A DNA stretch of 64,000 nt from a bacterium (GCA_022709425.1 JAKLIW010000004.1:162494-226493), one strand, 5' to 3'; positions 17,701 to 25,923 are shown, counted from the stretch's first letter. Notes: generated by a model not told the origin, from the sequence alone. Translations and numbers: made by a program.

Positions 17701-18177
17701 ATGGCGTTTTACGATTTCAAGTTGAAGACGATCGCGGGGCGGGAGACGACGATGGGGGAGTATCGCGGCAAGGTCCTGCTCATCGTCAATGTCGCGAGCA
17801 AGTGCGGGTTCACGCCGCAGTACAAGGGATTGCAGGCGCTCTACGAAAAGTACCGGGAGCGGGGCTTCGAGATACTCGGGTTCCCGTGCAATCAGTTCGC
17901 GGGACAGGAACCGGCGACCAACGACGAGATAGCGCAATTTTGCGAGCTCAATTTCGGGGTGACCTTCCCGCTCTTCGAAAAGACGACGGTGAACGGGAAG
18001 AAGGCCCATCCGCTCTATCCCTACCTCAAGGAAAAGGCGCCGGGGCTCCTCGGCCTGACCGCCATCAAATGGAATTTCACCAAATTCCTCGTTGATCGGC
18101 AGGGGAATGTGCTCAAACGCTTCGCCCCGGCCGAGCCGCCCGAATCGCTGGAACAGGAAATAGAGAAGTTGTTGTAG
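17701..18177 (+). CDS. Glutathione peroxidase family protein (Cys type)
   Basis: This 158-residue thiol peroxidase reduces hydrogen peroxide or lipid peroxides, in bacteria usually with thioredoxin. The family blocks are present: NVASKCGFTPQY with the peroxidatic Cys, GFPCNQFAGQEP with Gln, and KWNFTKFLVD with Trp and Asn. The catalytic position is a TGC Cys codon, so it is not a selenoprotein. There is no signal peptide. The ATG at 17701 follows GGAGGAGG and begins MAFYDFKLKTIAG as expected for the family. The next gene follows after 30 bp and may be co-transcribed. Confidence 0.93.
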   Translation: MAFYDFKLKTIAGRETTMGEYRGKVLLIVNVASKCGFTPQYKGLQALYEKYRERGFEILGFPCNQFAGQEPATNDEIAQFCELNFGVTFPLFEKTTVNGKKAHPLYPYLKEKAPGLLGLTAIKWNFTKFLVDRQGNVLKRFAPAEPPESLEQEIEKLL

Positions 18178-18207
18178 AGCCGCAGAAATATCTTTAGGGA
18201 GGGATCC

Positions 18208-18798
18208 ATGCTCGATGTGCTGAAGCGCGATGTGTTCTTGGTCAAGGAGCATACGGGGATATTCAAGGCGGCGAACAACTACGATATCTACGATCCGGCG
18301 ACCGGCGCGGTGGTGATGGAGTGCCGCGAGGAGAATCTCGGATTCTTCACCAAGATGCTGCGCTTTACCGATTACAAGACCTACACGCCCTTCGATGTGC
18401 AGGTCAGGACGCCGCAGGGACAGCAGGTGGTCCGCGTGACGCGGGGCATCTCCATCTTCCTGTCGAAGGTGCAGGTGTTCGACGAGAAGGACGCTTACAT
18501 CGGCGGGTTCAACCAGAAACTCCTCTCCGTCGGCGGCGCCTTCACGGTGGTCGATGCGTCGGGGAGTCCGGTGTGCGAACTGAAGGGGTCGTGGACGGGG
18601 TGGGATTTCCGGTTCCTTTCGGGAGGCGCAGAGTTGGCGCATGTGTCGAAGAAGTGGGCGGGGGTCGGCAAGGAGCTGTTCACCAGCGCCGACAACTATG
18701 TGCTGGAGATATCGAAGTCGGTCGCGCCCGACAGTGCGGCGCGGCAACTCATCCTCGCCGCCGTCATGTGCATCGACATGGTGCTCAAGGAACGGTGA
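18208..18798 (+). CDS. LURP-one-related / scramblase-like (LOR fold) protein
   Basis: This is a 196-residue protein made of repeated beta hairpins. YDIYDPATGAVVMECREE, VRVTRGISIFLSKVQVFDEK and a C-terminal helix (AARQLILAAVMCIDMVL) fit the bacterial YxjI/phospholipid-scramblase-like LOR family. The molecular function is not settled. GGGAGGG lies 6 nt upstream of the ATG. It lies 30 bp downstream of the peroxidase gene and is the last GC-rich gene before the AT-rich cassette. Confidence 0.75.
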   Translation: MLDVLKRDVFLVKEHTGIFKAANNYDIYDPATGAVVMECREENLGFFTKMLRFTDYKTYTPFDVQVRTPQGQQVVRVTRGISIFLSKVQVFDEKDAYIGGFNQKLLSVGGAFTVVDASGSPVCELKGSWTGWDFRFLSGGAELAHVSKKWAGVGKELFTSADNYVLEISKSVAPDSAARQLILAAVMCIDMVLKER

Positions 18799-18846
18799 GG
18801 GCTGAGAGACAGAGAAGAGATGTAATTTTATCTGCGGAGAAGCCTG

Positions 18847-20151
18847 ATGTTCAGCGTTTTGGTGTGGATTGCGCTGTTTGTTTGTATCGGTTGGCTTATA
18901 GGCAGAGGAGAGGCTTATTGGAGATATTGGACGATTCAAGGATACGAAAAGGAAATAAGGACAGAATATGAAAAGGAGTACAAGGCATTTCTCGAAGAAA
19001 AGAAGGCCATTGCAGAAACGCATCAGAAAAACCTTGATGAATTAGACAAAGTATTACGGAGAAACGAAGGAGAGTATATCAAAAACAAAAAGCTTCTTGA
19101 AAGAGAGCAAGAGAAAATTGATATTGCCAAGGATGCTTGGAAACAGGAACATTTTCGTCTTTTAGACCAGATACCAAAGGTGATAGCGACATTTGATGAG
19201 GGTTATATTCAGGGTCGCAAGTGGCTTGCCAATGCCTTCGCCGAATTCGTCGAAACGCGCGATCTGGAGGTTGAATGCGCGTTGGTGCTGAAACCCAATG
19301 CCGCATGGAAGGCAGCCGAAGCTGTCGCCGCGTTGCGCGCCAAGCGCATCGAGATGGCGAAAAAACTGAAGTTCCTTGAGTATCAGTTGGCATCTTACGA
19401 GGAGTACTTCCCCGTCCTAGTCGAATATAGGGATGCCATACTTGATGAGGTGACCGATCTTCGCGCCGATGCGGTGGATGCCCTTGAAGATACTGACCCG
19501 GCATTGGCTAAAGGCTATTTGAGCCGGGAAGAGTATGACAAATTACCAACCGCACAAAAATTTCAGATGGCGCTTGACCGATATTGGGAACGAGACAAGA
19601 GCAATCTTGAAATAGGGCGAGTGTACGAACGATATCTTGGCCACCTTTACGAAAAGGATGGCTGGCGGGTCAATTATCAGGGCGCGCTCAAAGGCTTTGA
19701 AGACTTCGGCCGTGACTTGATTTGTCAGAAGGATGGCAAGACACATATCGTACAGTGCAAGTGCTGGTCAAAACAAAAGGTCATTCGCGAAAAACATATC
19801 ATGCAACTCTTTGGAACGAGCATCCTGTACCGGATCACCGAGGGGCTTCAGTTCGTGACGCCCATTTTCGCGACCACCACCGATCTCTCGGAAGAGGCCG
19901 GTATGGTGGCGCGCGAATTGAAAGTCACCGTTCGTCCCGAAGAACTCAAGCGCTACCCAATGATAAAGTGCAACATCAATCCAGGAACGGGCGAGAAAAT
20001 ATACCATCTGCCTTTCGATCAACAGTACGATAGAATTATCATCGGCGACCAAGTCGGCGAATTTTATGCTGAGACGGTTGCTCAAGCCGAGGGCGCCGGT
20101 TTTCGCCGTGCCTACCGTTGGCAGGGCCTAATGGGAGAGGGAGAGGCATGA
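18847..20151 (+). CDS. Membrane-anchored Mrr-like restriction endonuclease with coiled coil
   Basis: This is a 434-residue protein and the first gene of a three-gene cassette. A transmembrane segment (2-19) is followed by a long charged coiled coil (about 30-110) and a helical middle. An Mrr-type nuclease domain follows at about 250-345: IGRVYERYLGHLYEKDGW, then D290 in FGRDLI and Q303-C-K305 in VQCKCW give the D...QxK catalytic set. The C-terminus (about 371-425, IKCNINPGTGEKIYHLPFDQ ... GFRRA) resembles the so-called sunset domain. Mrr-type enzymes cut foreign or modified DNA. The 5' third is AT-rich and the rest is closer to the host composition, so the gene looks mosaic. Confidence 0.82.
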   Translation: MFSVLVWIALFVCIGWLIGRGEAYWRYWTIQGYEKEIRTEYEKEYKAFLEEKKAIAETHQKNLDELDKVLRRNEGEYIKNKKLLEREQEKIDIAKDAWKQEHFRLLDQIPKVIATFDEGYIQGRKWLANAFAEFVETRDLEVECALVLKPNAAWKAAEAVAALRAKRIEMAKKLKFLEYQLASYEEYFPVLVEYRDAILDEVTDLRADAVDALEDTDPALAKGYLSREEYDKLPTAQKFQMALDRYWERDKSNLEIGRVYERYLGHLYEKDGWRVNYQGALKGFEDFGRDLICQKDGKTHIVQCKCWSKQKVIREKHIMQLFGTSILYRITEGLQFVTPIFATTTDLSEEAGMVARELKVTVRPEELKRYPMIKCNINPGTGEKIYHLPFDQQYDRIIIGDQVGEFYAETVAQAEGAGFRRAYRWQGLMGEGEA

Positions 20152-20705
20152 GGGTAGATGTCTACACAATAAATAAGGATTCTTTTGCATGCCGAGTATT
20201 AGAAAAAATGGGTGTTTCCGCAACGGAAGTAGAGCCGATTATACATGAATACAAAAATCATAGAGAGTTAACCGGATATCGGGTTAGGGGCGTTGAGAAG
20301 GTCCAGGCCCTATGTGAAAACTTCATTGCGGTCATTCTCAGCGATGACTCCTTGCCCAACATACCTGCCAAAGATATCCTATTAGCTAGGGCCCGCAAAA
20401 CGCTAGAGGCAATAAAGCGACATCAAATTAAGGCCGAAAAGAAAAGCTTTGCAGAAAATAGTCGCTATCCGATTGTGACTAGATATTTGAGTCTTAGATA
20501 CCCGCTGGCTACAGAAGAAGAGATTCATTCCATTGTTTCTTCGCTTAATGAAAGCTCGGGACTTTCGCTGGAAGAGTTTAGCTTTTATGTCAGAGTAAGA
20601 ATGGGTGGTAGGCCTCATGCTTGGGCAAAAGCGCAAAAGGATTTTGTTAAGTCTACAATAGATGCCATCTACGAAAAGCTAACCACCTACGAAAAAAGGT
20701 CATAG
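20148..20705 (+). CDS. Unknown helical protein of the Mrr/HEPN cassette
   Basis: This 185-residue protein begins at an ATG that overlaps the Mrr stop (ATGA), with a purine-rich GGGAGAGGGAGAGGC just before it. It is rich in Lys, Glu and Ser, without a signal peptide, membrane segment or Cys cluster, and is predicted to be mostly helical. I recognise no family. Codon and base use are AT-rich, unlike most of the window. Position between a nuclease and a HEPN protein suggests an adaptor, regulator or antitoxin, but that is inference. Confidence 0.7.
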   Translation: MRVDVYTINKDSFACRVLEKMGVSATEVEPIIHEYKNHRELTGYRVRGVEKVQALCENFIAVILSDDSLPNIPAKDILLARARKTLEAIKRHQIKAEKKSFAENSRYPIVTRYLSLRYPLATEEEIHSIVSSLNESSGLSLEEFSFYVRVRMGGRPHAWAKAQKDFVKSTIDAIYEKLTTYEKRS

Positions 20706-20706
20706 C

Positions 20707-21720
20707 ATGAGTATTGAGATCACTTTGCACCCTAGAAAAGCATCAATTGGCGAGTTAAAAGACTTTCTTAAAGAACTAGGCTTTCAGCCCACAGAGCATC
20801 TATGGGCGTGGCCGAAAGGATCTTTGCATTTTCATTGGTTTGAGAAAAGAGATTTTATTTCATTTGATGGTGTCGAAGCAACCATTTTTCCACCTTCTAG
20901 GAAGGAGCAAAAAAAGCTGGGGAGATGCGCTCATGCATTGCATACGCGTACACGTTTGTCTGCCAGCCATGGCGATATTGAAATGCAAAACAGAGTTATT
21001 CGGCTTGCCAGAGTGCGTTTCGGAGGTAATTTCTATAACGATTGGTACGGAAACAATCGTTACACAAAAGTTGATTCAGATTCGCGAGATGCTACAGCCC
21101 GCGGCATTTATCTTGCCTATGAGTTTGTCACAGACAAGATTCGCTCAGTTAGATTTTCATTGCCTTCCCCGACCCAATCTCTAGAAAAGTTTGTAGGAAC
21201 CAAACAAGAAGATTTGGCCAAAATAGACCCGAAACGTGTGCTTTATAACGCGCTTATACCTTTCGCCGTTGCTGCGCTCGAGCATTTTTTTGGCCAATGT
21301 TTTAAAATTCTTCTTCAATATGATCCGAAAGCGCAACTGAAATTGAGGCAACAGTCAAGAAAGATTGATATTGCTGATGTTCTAGCTATTCAGGCACATC
21401 AAAAGACGGTAGAGGATGTTGTAGCTGATTGGTATAGTTTCCAAAGTATTGCTAGCATTCATTCTGCCTTTTCTGATTGGTTCGGCATCGACTTTTGGAA
21501 GCTTCTGCGTCGGAGAAAAAAGGTCGGCAAAAAACTTCCTATTCTTGAAAAACACCTCGACTATCTAATCCAAACACGACATGGGATTGTTCATAGACTT
21601 TCGATAGATGTTGGTTTAACCAAAGAGCAAATAGAAGAGATTCTCGATTTGGCTCAAGTAGTTATTGACACTTTGGTTGACCATCTCGAAATTTCAAGAG
21701 GTTGTAAAATTCGTGGATAG
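20707..21720 (+). CDS. HEPN-motif protein, putative ribonuclease effector
   Basis: This is a 337-residue cytoplasmic protein starting 1 bp after the preceding stop. The C-terminal helical region (about 175-325) includes ALEHFFGQCFK and the sequence TRHGIVHRL; R291-x4-H296 fits the R-x4-6-H motif of HEPN domains, which in defence systems cleave RNA. The N-terminal 150 residues have Trp/His-rich beta-like sequence and are unrecognised; they could sense the trigger. The gene is AT-rich. It is translationally linked to the two upstream genes, so it probably is the toxic effector or a second nuclease of one system. No tRNA or integrase borders it. Confidence 0.65.
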   Translation: MSIEITLHPRKASIGELKDFLKELGFQPTEHLWAWPKGSLHFHWFEKRDFISFDGVEATIFPPSRKEQKKLGRCAHALHTRTRLSASHGDIEMQNRVIRLARVRFGGNFYNDWYGNNRYTKVDSDSRDATARGIYLAYEFVTDKIRSVRFSLPSPTQSLEKFVGTKQEDLAKIDPKRVLYNALIPFAVAALEHFFGQCFKILLQYDPKAQLKLRQQSRKIDIADVLAIQAHQKTVEDVVADWYSFQSIASIHSAFSDWFGIDFWKLLRRRKKVGKKLPILEKHLDYLIQTRHGIVHRLSIDVGLTKEQIEEILDLAQVVIDTLVDHLEISRGCKIRG

Positions 21721-21755
21721 CTTATAAAAACGGGAGTTACTTCTTTTGGTTCTAG

Positions 21756-21860
21756 TCAGATCTGAATTCTGACCTTCCCCTGCGCGAACTGGCTGAGAAC
21801 CAACTGCATGAGCGTCTGGTAGGGGATGTGTTCCGCCTCGGCCTTCGCCCGGTTCAGTAA
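21756..21860 (-). pseudogene. Remnant of a ribbon-helix-helix (CopG/BrnA-type) antitoxin
   Basis: The minus strand reads an uninterrupted 34-codon tail, with AKAEAEHIPYQTLMQLVLSQ at its core, ending at TGA 21758-21756. AEAExIPYQTLxQxVLxxxAxGK is the usual C-terminal half of CopG/BrnA-like antitoxins. No start codon or N-terminal strand is present, and upstream in this frame it runs into the AAA ATPase gene (7-bp overlap with its 3' end). I read this as a fragment left after rearrangement. The rest of 21721-21853 shows nothing else. Confidence 0.55.
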
Positions 21861-23089
21861 AGGAAGCCGAACATCCAGAGCGGTACGCGCCCCTTCGTGC
21901 CGGCCTCTATCCCATCGACCGCCAGATAGGCGCTGTCGTGTTCCTTGATCTGATCGAATCCCTTATTCTTGCCGCCCACCTCGAAATACAGCGTGTCGTC
22001 CACCACGAAATCGCCCCGCGCCGGGACCGCCACCCGATGGGCGCTCAACAGCATGTTCGCGAAGAAGGTCTCGCGCATCGTCCCCCGGCTCTGCCCGGCA
22101 CCGCCCCCGATAGCCGCCATCTGCGTGGTATTGTCGAGATATATCTTCCCCAGTTTCTCAAGCCGCCCCATACCGGCGCCGCCGCGCGGCAATATCATGA
22201 TGAGTCCCGCGTCGGCGAGGTACTGCAGGTAGTTCTTGAGCGTCCGGTCATCTCCCACCGCGAGCACCGAACGCAGACGGCTCAGGTCGGGGATGAAGGG
22301 GACCTCGCGGGCGATGAAGCCGAGCAGGAGTTTCATCCGCTTCACGCTTTCGCCCGAAAGCGACGGATAGATCGCCGGGAGATCGCCCTCGATTACCGCG
22401 CGGATATTCTGTTCGACCGCCAGATGGAAAGAGTCGTCGTTCTTGAAGTCGCGGAAATAGGGATAGTGGCCGCGGCGCAGATAACGGTCGAAGAGCGGTA
22501 GGATCTTTCGCCCCTTTTCCGCGATCGCCGCGCACACCGCGCCGGCCAGTTTCTCGTGGCGCGACAGGATATCGGAGAGCGCATGGGCCGGGAGTTCGAT
22601 GCCCAGTTCCATCTCGATGTATTCTCTCAGCGACATGCCACGCATCGTGTAGACCAATGCCCGCCGTGAAAGATCGTGCGAGCCCTTGTGTATCTGGAGC
22701 GCGTTGCTTCCCGATGCGTAGACGGTGAGCGCCGGGAAGGTATCGTATATGCTCTTCAGTTCCATCGACCAGTCGGGGTATTTGTGTATCTCGTCGAAAC
22801 ATATGTGGGTGCCGCCCGCCTTCAGGAACTCCTCGGCGATCTCGTAGAGCGAATACTCCCGCACGGTAAAATGGTCGGCGGGGATGTAGAGTATCCGTTC
22901 GGAGGTCTCGTCATTCCCGGCGACCGAAAGCAGGCGCTGAACGAGCGCGGTCGATTTACCGACGCCCCGCTGACCGACAAGAATTGAAAGTCGGTGATCG
23001 AGCGGCTGCACCTTGAGGAAATAACGCTGGTAAGGCCGTCGGTATGCGGCTATGTTGGTGCGGGAGAGAGAAAATAGTTCATTCAACAT
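21854..23089 (-). CDS. AAA ATPase, DUF4143-type
   Basis: This 411-residue ATPase has Walker A GQRGVGKST (39-47), Walker B with HICFDEIHKY (about 94-103) and a sensor-like VYASGSNAL. The C-terminal half (about 300-411) is the DUF4143 part, with a nuclease-fold-like stretch FVVDDTLYFEVGGKNKG (D...ExGxK) that could be a degenerate or active PD-(D/E)XK site. The family is widespread and of unknown role, and is often mobile. It ends with the family's usual WMFGFLY. GGAGG lies 6 nt upstream of the ATG. Two palindromic repeats upstream may be operators. Confidence 0.88.
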   Translation of the reverse strand: MLNELFSLSRTNIAAYRRPYQRYFLKVQPLDHRLSILVGQRGVGKSTALVQRLLSVAGNDETSERILYIPADHFTVREYSLYEIAEEFLKAGGTHICFDEIHKYPDWSMELKSIYDTFPALTVYASGSNALQIHKGSHDLSRRALVYTMRGMSLREYIEMELGIELPAHALSDILSRHEKLAGAVCAAIAEKGRKILPLFDRYLRRGHYPYFRDFKNDDSFHLAVEQNIRAVIEGDLPAIYPSLSGESVKRMKLLLGFIAREVPFIPDLSRLRSVLAVGDDRTLKNYLQYLADAGLIMILPRGGAGMGRLEKLGKIYLDNTTQMAAIGGGAGQSRGTMRETFFANMLLSAHRVAVPARGDFVVDDTLYFEVGGKNKGFDQIKEHDSAYLAVDGIEAGTKGRVPLWMFGFLY

Positions 23090-23102
23090 GGGGGCCTCCG
23101 TC

Positions 23103-23149
23103 TGGAGTGCATTCCATAAATACAGGTCTTATTCTAGGAGTGCGGTCCA
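23103..23149 (-). promoter_or_regulatory. Two palindromic operator-like repeats upstream of the AAA ATPase gene
   Basis: TGGAGTGCATTCCA (23103-23116) and AGGAGTGCGGTCCA (23136-23149) are imperfect palindromes with centres 33 bp apart, about three helical turns, and are followed by similar A-rich flanks. They lie 14-60 bp upstream of the start codon, where a promoter and operator would be expected. Confidence 0.5.
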
Positions 23150-23187
23150 GAAATGCAAGTTTTCTTTGTGCGGGAAAAAACGGCGGA

Positions 23188-25161
23188 TCACTTCTCCTGC
23201 GCGGTGGTGCCTTCGATCTTCTGGTACGGTTCGGCGCGGCCGCCTAAGCACTGTGCAAGGAACTGTTCGGCGCGCCCGTTGAAATCCATCCGGTTCTCGG
23301 GCCGCGCGAAGCCATGCCCCTCATCGGGATAGAGAATGTAGCCGACCGGTATCTTCTTCGCCCGCATCGCCGCGACTATCTGGTCCGACTCGGCGACTTT
23401 CACGCGCGGATCGTTCTGACCCTGCCCGATCATGAGCGGCGCCCGTATCGCGTCGACATGGAAGAGGGGCGATATCTTTTTATTGAGTTCCTGATCGTTC
23501 TCCACATCGCCGATCCGCTTGAGCATCTGCATCTTGAACGGCTTCCAGTAGGCCGGGATGGTGGCCATGAGCGTCTGGATGTTCGACGGCCCGACGATAT
23601 CGACGCCGCACGCATAGAGTTCCGGGGTGAAGGTGAGCCCGGCGAGCGTCGCGTAGCCGCCGTAGGAGCCGCCGAATATCGCCACCTTCTTCGGGTCGGC
23701 GATACCTTCCTTGATGGCCCACTGCACCGCGTCGGTGAGGTCGTGCTGCATCTTGCCGACGCCCCATTCACCGTTCCCCGCGTTCACAAAGTTCTTGCCG
23801 AATCCGGTCGAGCCGCGGAAATTGACCTGCAACACCGCGTAGCTGCGGTTGGCGAACCACTGCGCACCGGGGTCGTAGCCCCAGCCGTCGCGTGCCCACG
23901 GGCCGCCGTGGACATAGAGGATGAGCGGCAGTCCCTTCGGTTCGATGCCGACCGGCAGGGTGAGGTAGGATACGAGGTCGAGCCCGTCGCGCGACTTGAT
24001 GACGACCGGTTTCATCGTCGCCAGTTTATATTTTTCCAGTTCGGGCTGGTGGGTGAAGAGAAATTCGGCCTTTTTCGCCGTCCGGTCGTAGATATAGAAG
24101 GCGTAGGGGGCGTTGTCGAGTTCGTAGCCGACTATCCATTTGGTGTCGGCGCGGTCGCGGTTGACGACGAACAGATCGCCTTCGCGCACCTTCTCGAGGA
24201 TGTCGAGGTCGGCCTTGACCAGCGGGTCGAACACCTGCCACTCCTCGCGCAGGTAGGTGAACCGGACCGCCTGCACCGCGTTGGTCTCGGGGTGGAGCAT
24301 GATGCCGCCGACATCGGCCTTGGGATTCTGGGCGATGATGCGCAGTTCCTTCCCCGCCACCGGGTCGTACTCGATGAGCCGCGTGGTGTCGCCGCCTACC
24401 GAGGTCTCTATCCAGAGCGTCGCATTATTCTCGGTGAAATCGATGATGGAGCCGTCCTCGCCGAAGGGGACCACCATGAAGTCGCGCCACGGGGCATCCT
24501 TGGAATCGCGGATGCGCAGGATGGTGTCGGCCGTCTCAAGGTTCGACGCGACCGCGGCCCGTATCACGAAGTTGCGGTCGGTCACCCACCCTTCGATGTC
24601 GCCCGGGTTCTCGGCCGCGAGCGTGAGTTCGCCCGTCACGAGGTTGAGCAGGTACATGTCGAACACCGACGGGTCGCGCTTGTTGAGCCCGATGTATATC
24701 TCGTCGGGGTGCTTGCGGTCGCTGATGATGTTCGACGCCTTGACGCCGGGGAAGGGGGTCAGGTCGGTGGTTTTGAGCGTCGCCAGATCGACCGCGTAGA
24801 GATGGAAGTTCTCGTCGCCGTTATTGTCCTGAATGTAGACGATCTGCTTGTCGTTCCACGCCCAGCCGTAACTGCGGATGCCGCGATATTCGTCCTTGGT
24901 GACCATCTTGTCGTCGTTCTGGCCGAGCGTCCGCACAAAGACATTGAGCACATTCTTGTCGGACGGGGCGATGTAGGAGAGCCGCGTGCCGTCGGGCGAC
25001 AGACGGACGGCCGCCTTCACCGGGTTGCCGAAGAGCACTTCCCGCGGGATGATGGGGGGCAGTTTCTGGGATCTCTGGTCCATAGCGGTATCTCCTTTCT
25101 GTTTGGTCGAACAGCCGCAGGCGATGAGCATCGCCAGCATCAGGGTCACGAGCCGTTTCAT
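23188..25161 (-). CDS. S9 family prolyl oligopeptidase / acylaminoacyl-peptidase-like lipoprotein
   Basis: This is a 657-residue exported peptidase. The start at 25161 is fixed by GGAGG 5 nt upstream; the signal peptide MKRLVTLMLAMLIACGC ends in a lipobox-like ACGC. An N-terminal propeller (about 45-385) shields the C-terminal alpha/beta-hydrolase domain. Catalytic residues lie in FGGSYGGYA (Ser), GQNDPRVK (Asp) and DEGHGF (His). Such enzymes cleave short peptides, often after Pro or from blocked N-termini. The upstream region of the gene includes a 34-bp repeat (25230-25263) shared with the promoter of the phosphohexomutase gene. Confidence 0.92.
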   Translation of the reverse strand: MKRLVTLMLAMLIACGCSTKQKGDTAMDQRSQKLPPIIPREVLFGNPVKAAVRLSPDGTRLSYIAPSDKNVLNVFVRTLGQNDDKMVTKDEYRGIRSYGWAWNDKQIVYIQDNNGDENFHLYAVDLATLKTTDLTPFPGVKASNIISDRKHPDEIYIGLNKRDPSVFDMYLLNLVTGELTLAAENPGDIEGWVTDRNFVIRAAVASNLETADTILRIRDSKDAPWRDFMVVPFGEDGSIIDFTENNATLWIETSVGGDTTRLIEYDPVAGKELRIIAQNPKADVGGIMLHPETNAVQAVRFTYLREEWQVFDPLVKADLDILEKVREGDLFVVNRDRADTKWIVGYELDNAPYAFYIYDRTAKKAEFLFTHQPELEKYKLATMKPVVIKSRDGLDLVSYLTLPVGIEPKGLPLILYVHGGPWARDGWGYDPGAQWFANRSYAVLQVNFRGSTGFGKNFVNAGNGEWGVGKMQHDLTDAVQWAIKEGIADPKKVAIFGGSYGGYATLAGLTFTPELYACGVDIVGPSNIQTLMATIPAYWKPFKMQMLKRIGDVENDQELNKKISPLFHVDAIRAPLMIGQGQNDPRVKVAESDQIVAAMRAKKIPVGYILYPDEGHGFARPENRMDFNGRAEQFLAQCLGGRAEPYQKIEGTTAQEK

Positions 25162-25229
25162 GGTATCCTCCACCGGGTCGGTTTATTGCCGGGGTCAGTA
25201 TAGCGCGCCGCTGCGATAATTCAAATAAT

Positions 25230-25263
25230 GAAAAATTGGCGTTATTCGTTTTCATTGTTATGA
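25230..25263. repeat. Direct repeat copy 1 flanking the ORF6N gene
   Basis: A 34-bp segment matches 25889-25922 at 29 of 34 positions and is preceded in both places by ATTCAAA. The two copies bracket the ORF6N gene at 25278-25793. Confidence 0.75.
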
Positions 25264-25277
25264 GGCGGTGCCGGAAA

Positions 25278-25793
25278 CTACTGTCCCTTGTTGAATCCGA
25301 TCTTTCGTTTCGGCTTGCTCGGCAAAGACATCAGGCCGCGTATCGCATCGAAGACCACGCTGAATTGCCGGTCATACTTGTCTTCCAGTTGATCGAGCCG
25401 CCATGCGAGATCGCGATTGGCCACCATCATCTCCCGGAGTTTAGCAAAAGTCCGCATGATCTGGATATTGACCTGAATGGCGCGAGGGCTATTGAGAACG
25501 CTCGAAAGCATCGATACCCCGTGCTCCGTGAAAGCGTATGGCGCGGCGCGGCGTAGACCTCCCCAACTTGAAGTCACAATTTGTGATTTCAAGTCGGCGA
25601 ACTCCTCGGCGGTCAACTGGAACATGAAGTCATCGGGAAAGCGCACGATATTACGTTTAACGGCTTGGACCAACGCTCGTGGTTCCACTTCGTAGAGTTC
25701 GGCCAAATGGGTGCTGAGCATGACCTTTTGACCGCGGATGAGGTATATCTTCTTCTCCACCTGCTCTTGCAGAACAACAGCTATGTTTTTCAT
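25278..25793 (-). CDS. ORF6N domain DNA-binding protein
   Basis: This is a 171-residue protein. The ORF6N domain fills residues of about 8-95: [18 protein letters not shown], then [20 protein letters not shown] and [17 protein letters not shown]-terminal coiled-coil-like part (about 110-150, [20 protein letters not shown]) follows. ORF6N proteins occur in phages and as scattered chromosomal genes, and are thought to bind DNA as anti-repressors. The start is chosen at 25793, where GGAGG lies 7 nt upstream; the frame stays open further upstream without such a site. The gene is bracketed by two copies of a 34-bp promoter-bearing repeat, which suggests it was inserted by duplication or recombination. 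Confidence 0.88.
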   Translation of the reverse strand: MKNIAVVLQEQVEKKIYLIRGQKVMLSTHLAELYEVEPRALVQAVKRNIVRFPDDFMFQLTAEEFADLKSQIVTSSWGGLRRAAPYAFTEHGVSMLSSVLNSPRAIQVNIQIMRTFAKLREMMVANRDLAWRLDQLEDKYDRQFSVVFDAIRGLMSLPSKPKRKIGFNKGQ

Positions 25794-25888
25794 GATGGTG
25801 CCTCCGGTCAACCCCAGTTTCCGGTCAAAATCTAATAAAATTGTTGCCAAAGGCAAAAATATTTTTGGTGAGAGACCGGGATTCAAAC

Positions 25889-25922
25889 GAAAAATTGGCG
25901 CTCTTTGTTTTCATTGCTATAA
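25889..25922. repeat. Direct repeat copy 2 flanking the ORF6N gene
   Basis: Partner of 25230-25263. This copy contains the TTGGCG and TATAA part of the phosphohexomutase promoter; in the other copy the -10 position reads TTATGA. Confidence 0.75.
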
Positions 25923-25923
25923 T
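25895..25923 (+). promoter_or_regulatory. Predicted promoter of the phosphohexomutase-glgC unit
   Basis: TTGGCG (25895-25900), 17 bp, TATAAT (25918-25923). GGAGG at 25947-25951 then serves the ATG at 25960. Confidence 0.6.

Noticed and set aside
17701..18177. Possible selenoprotein in glutathione peroxidase
   Set aside because: The catalytic codon is TGC (Cys), with no in-frame TGA.
23314..25203. 629-codon ORF opposite the S9 peptidase gene
   Set aside because: Antisense shadow: no recognisable domain, Val/Asp/Gly-rich composition as expected from the complement of a GC-rich gene, while the minus strand has an intact catalytic triad.
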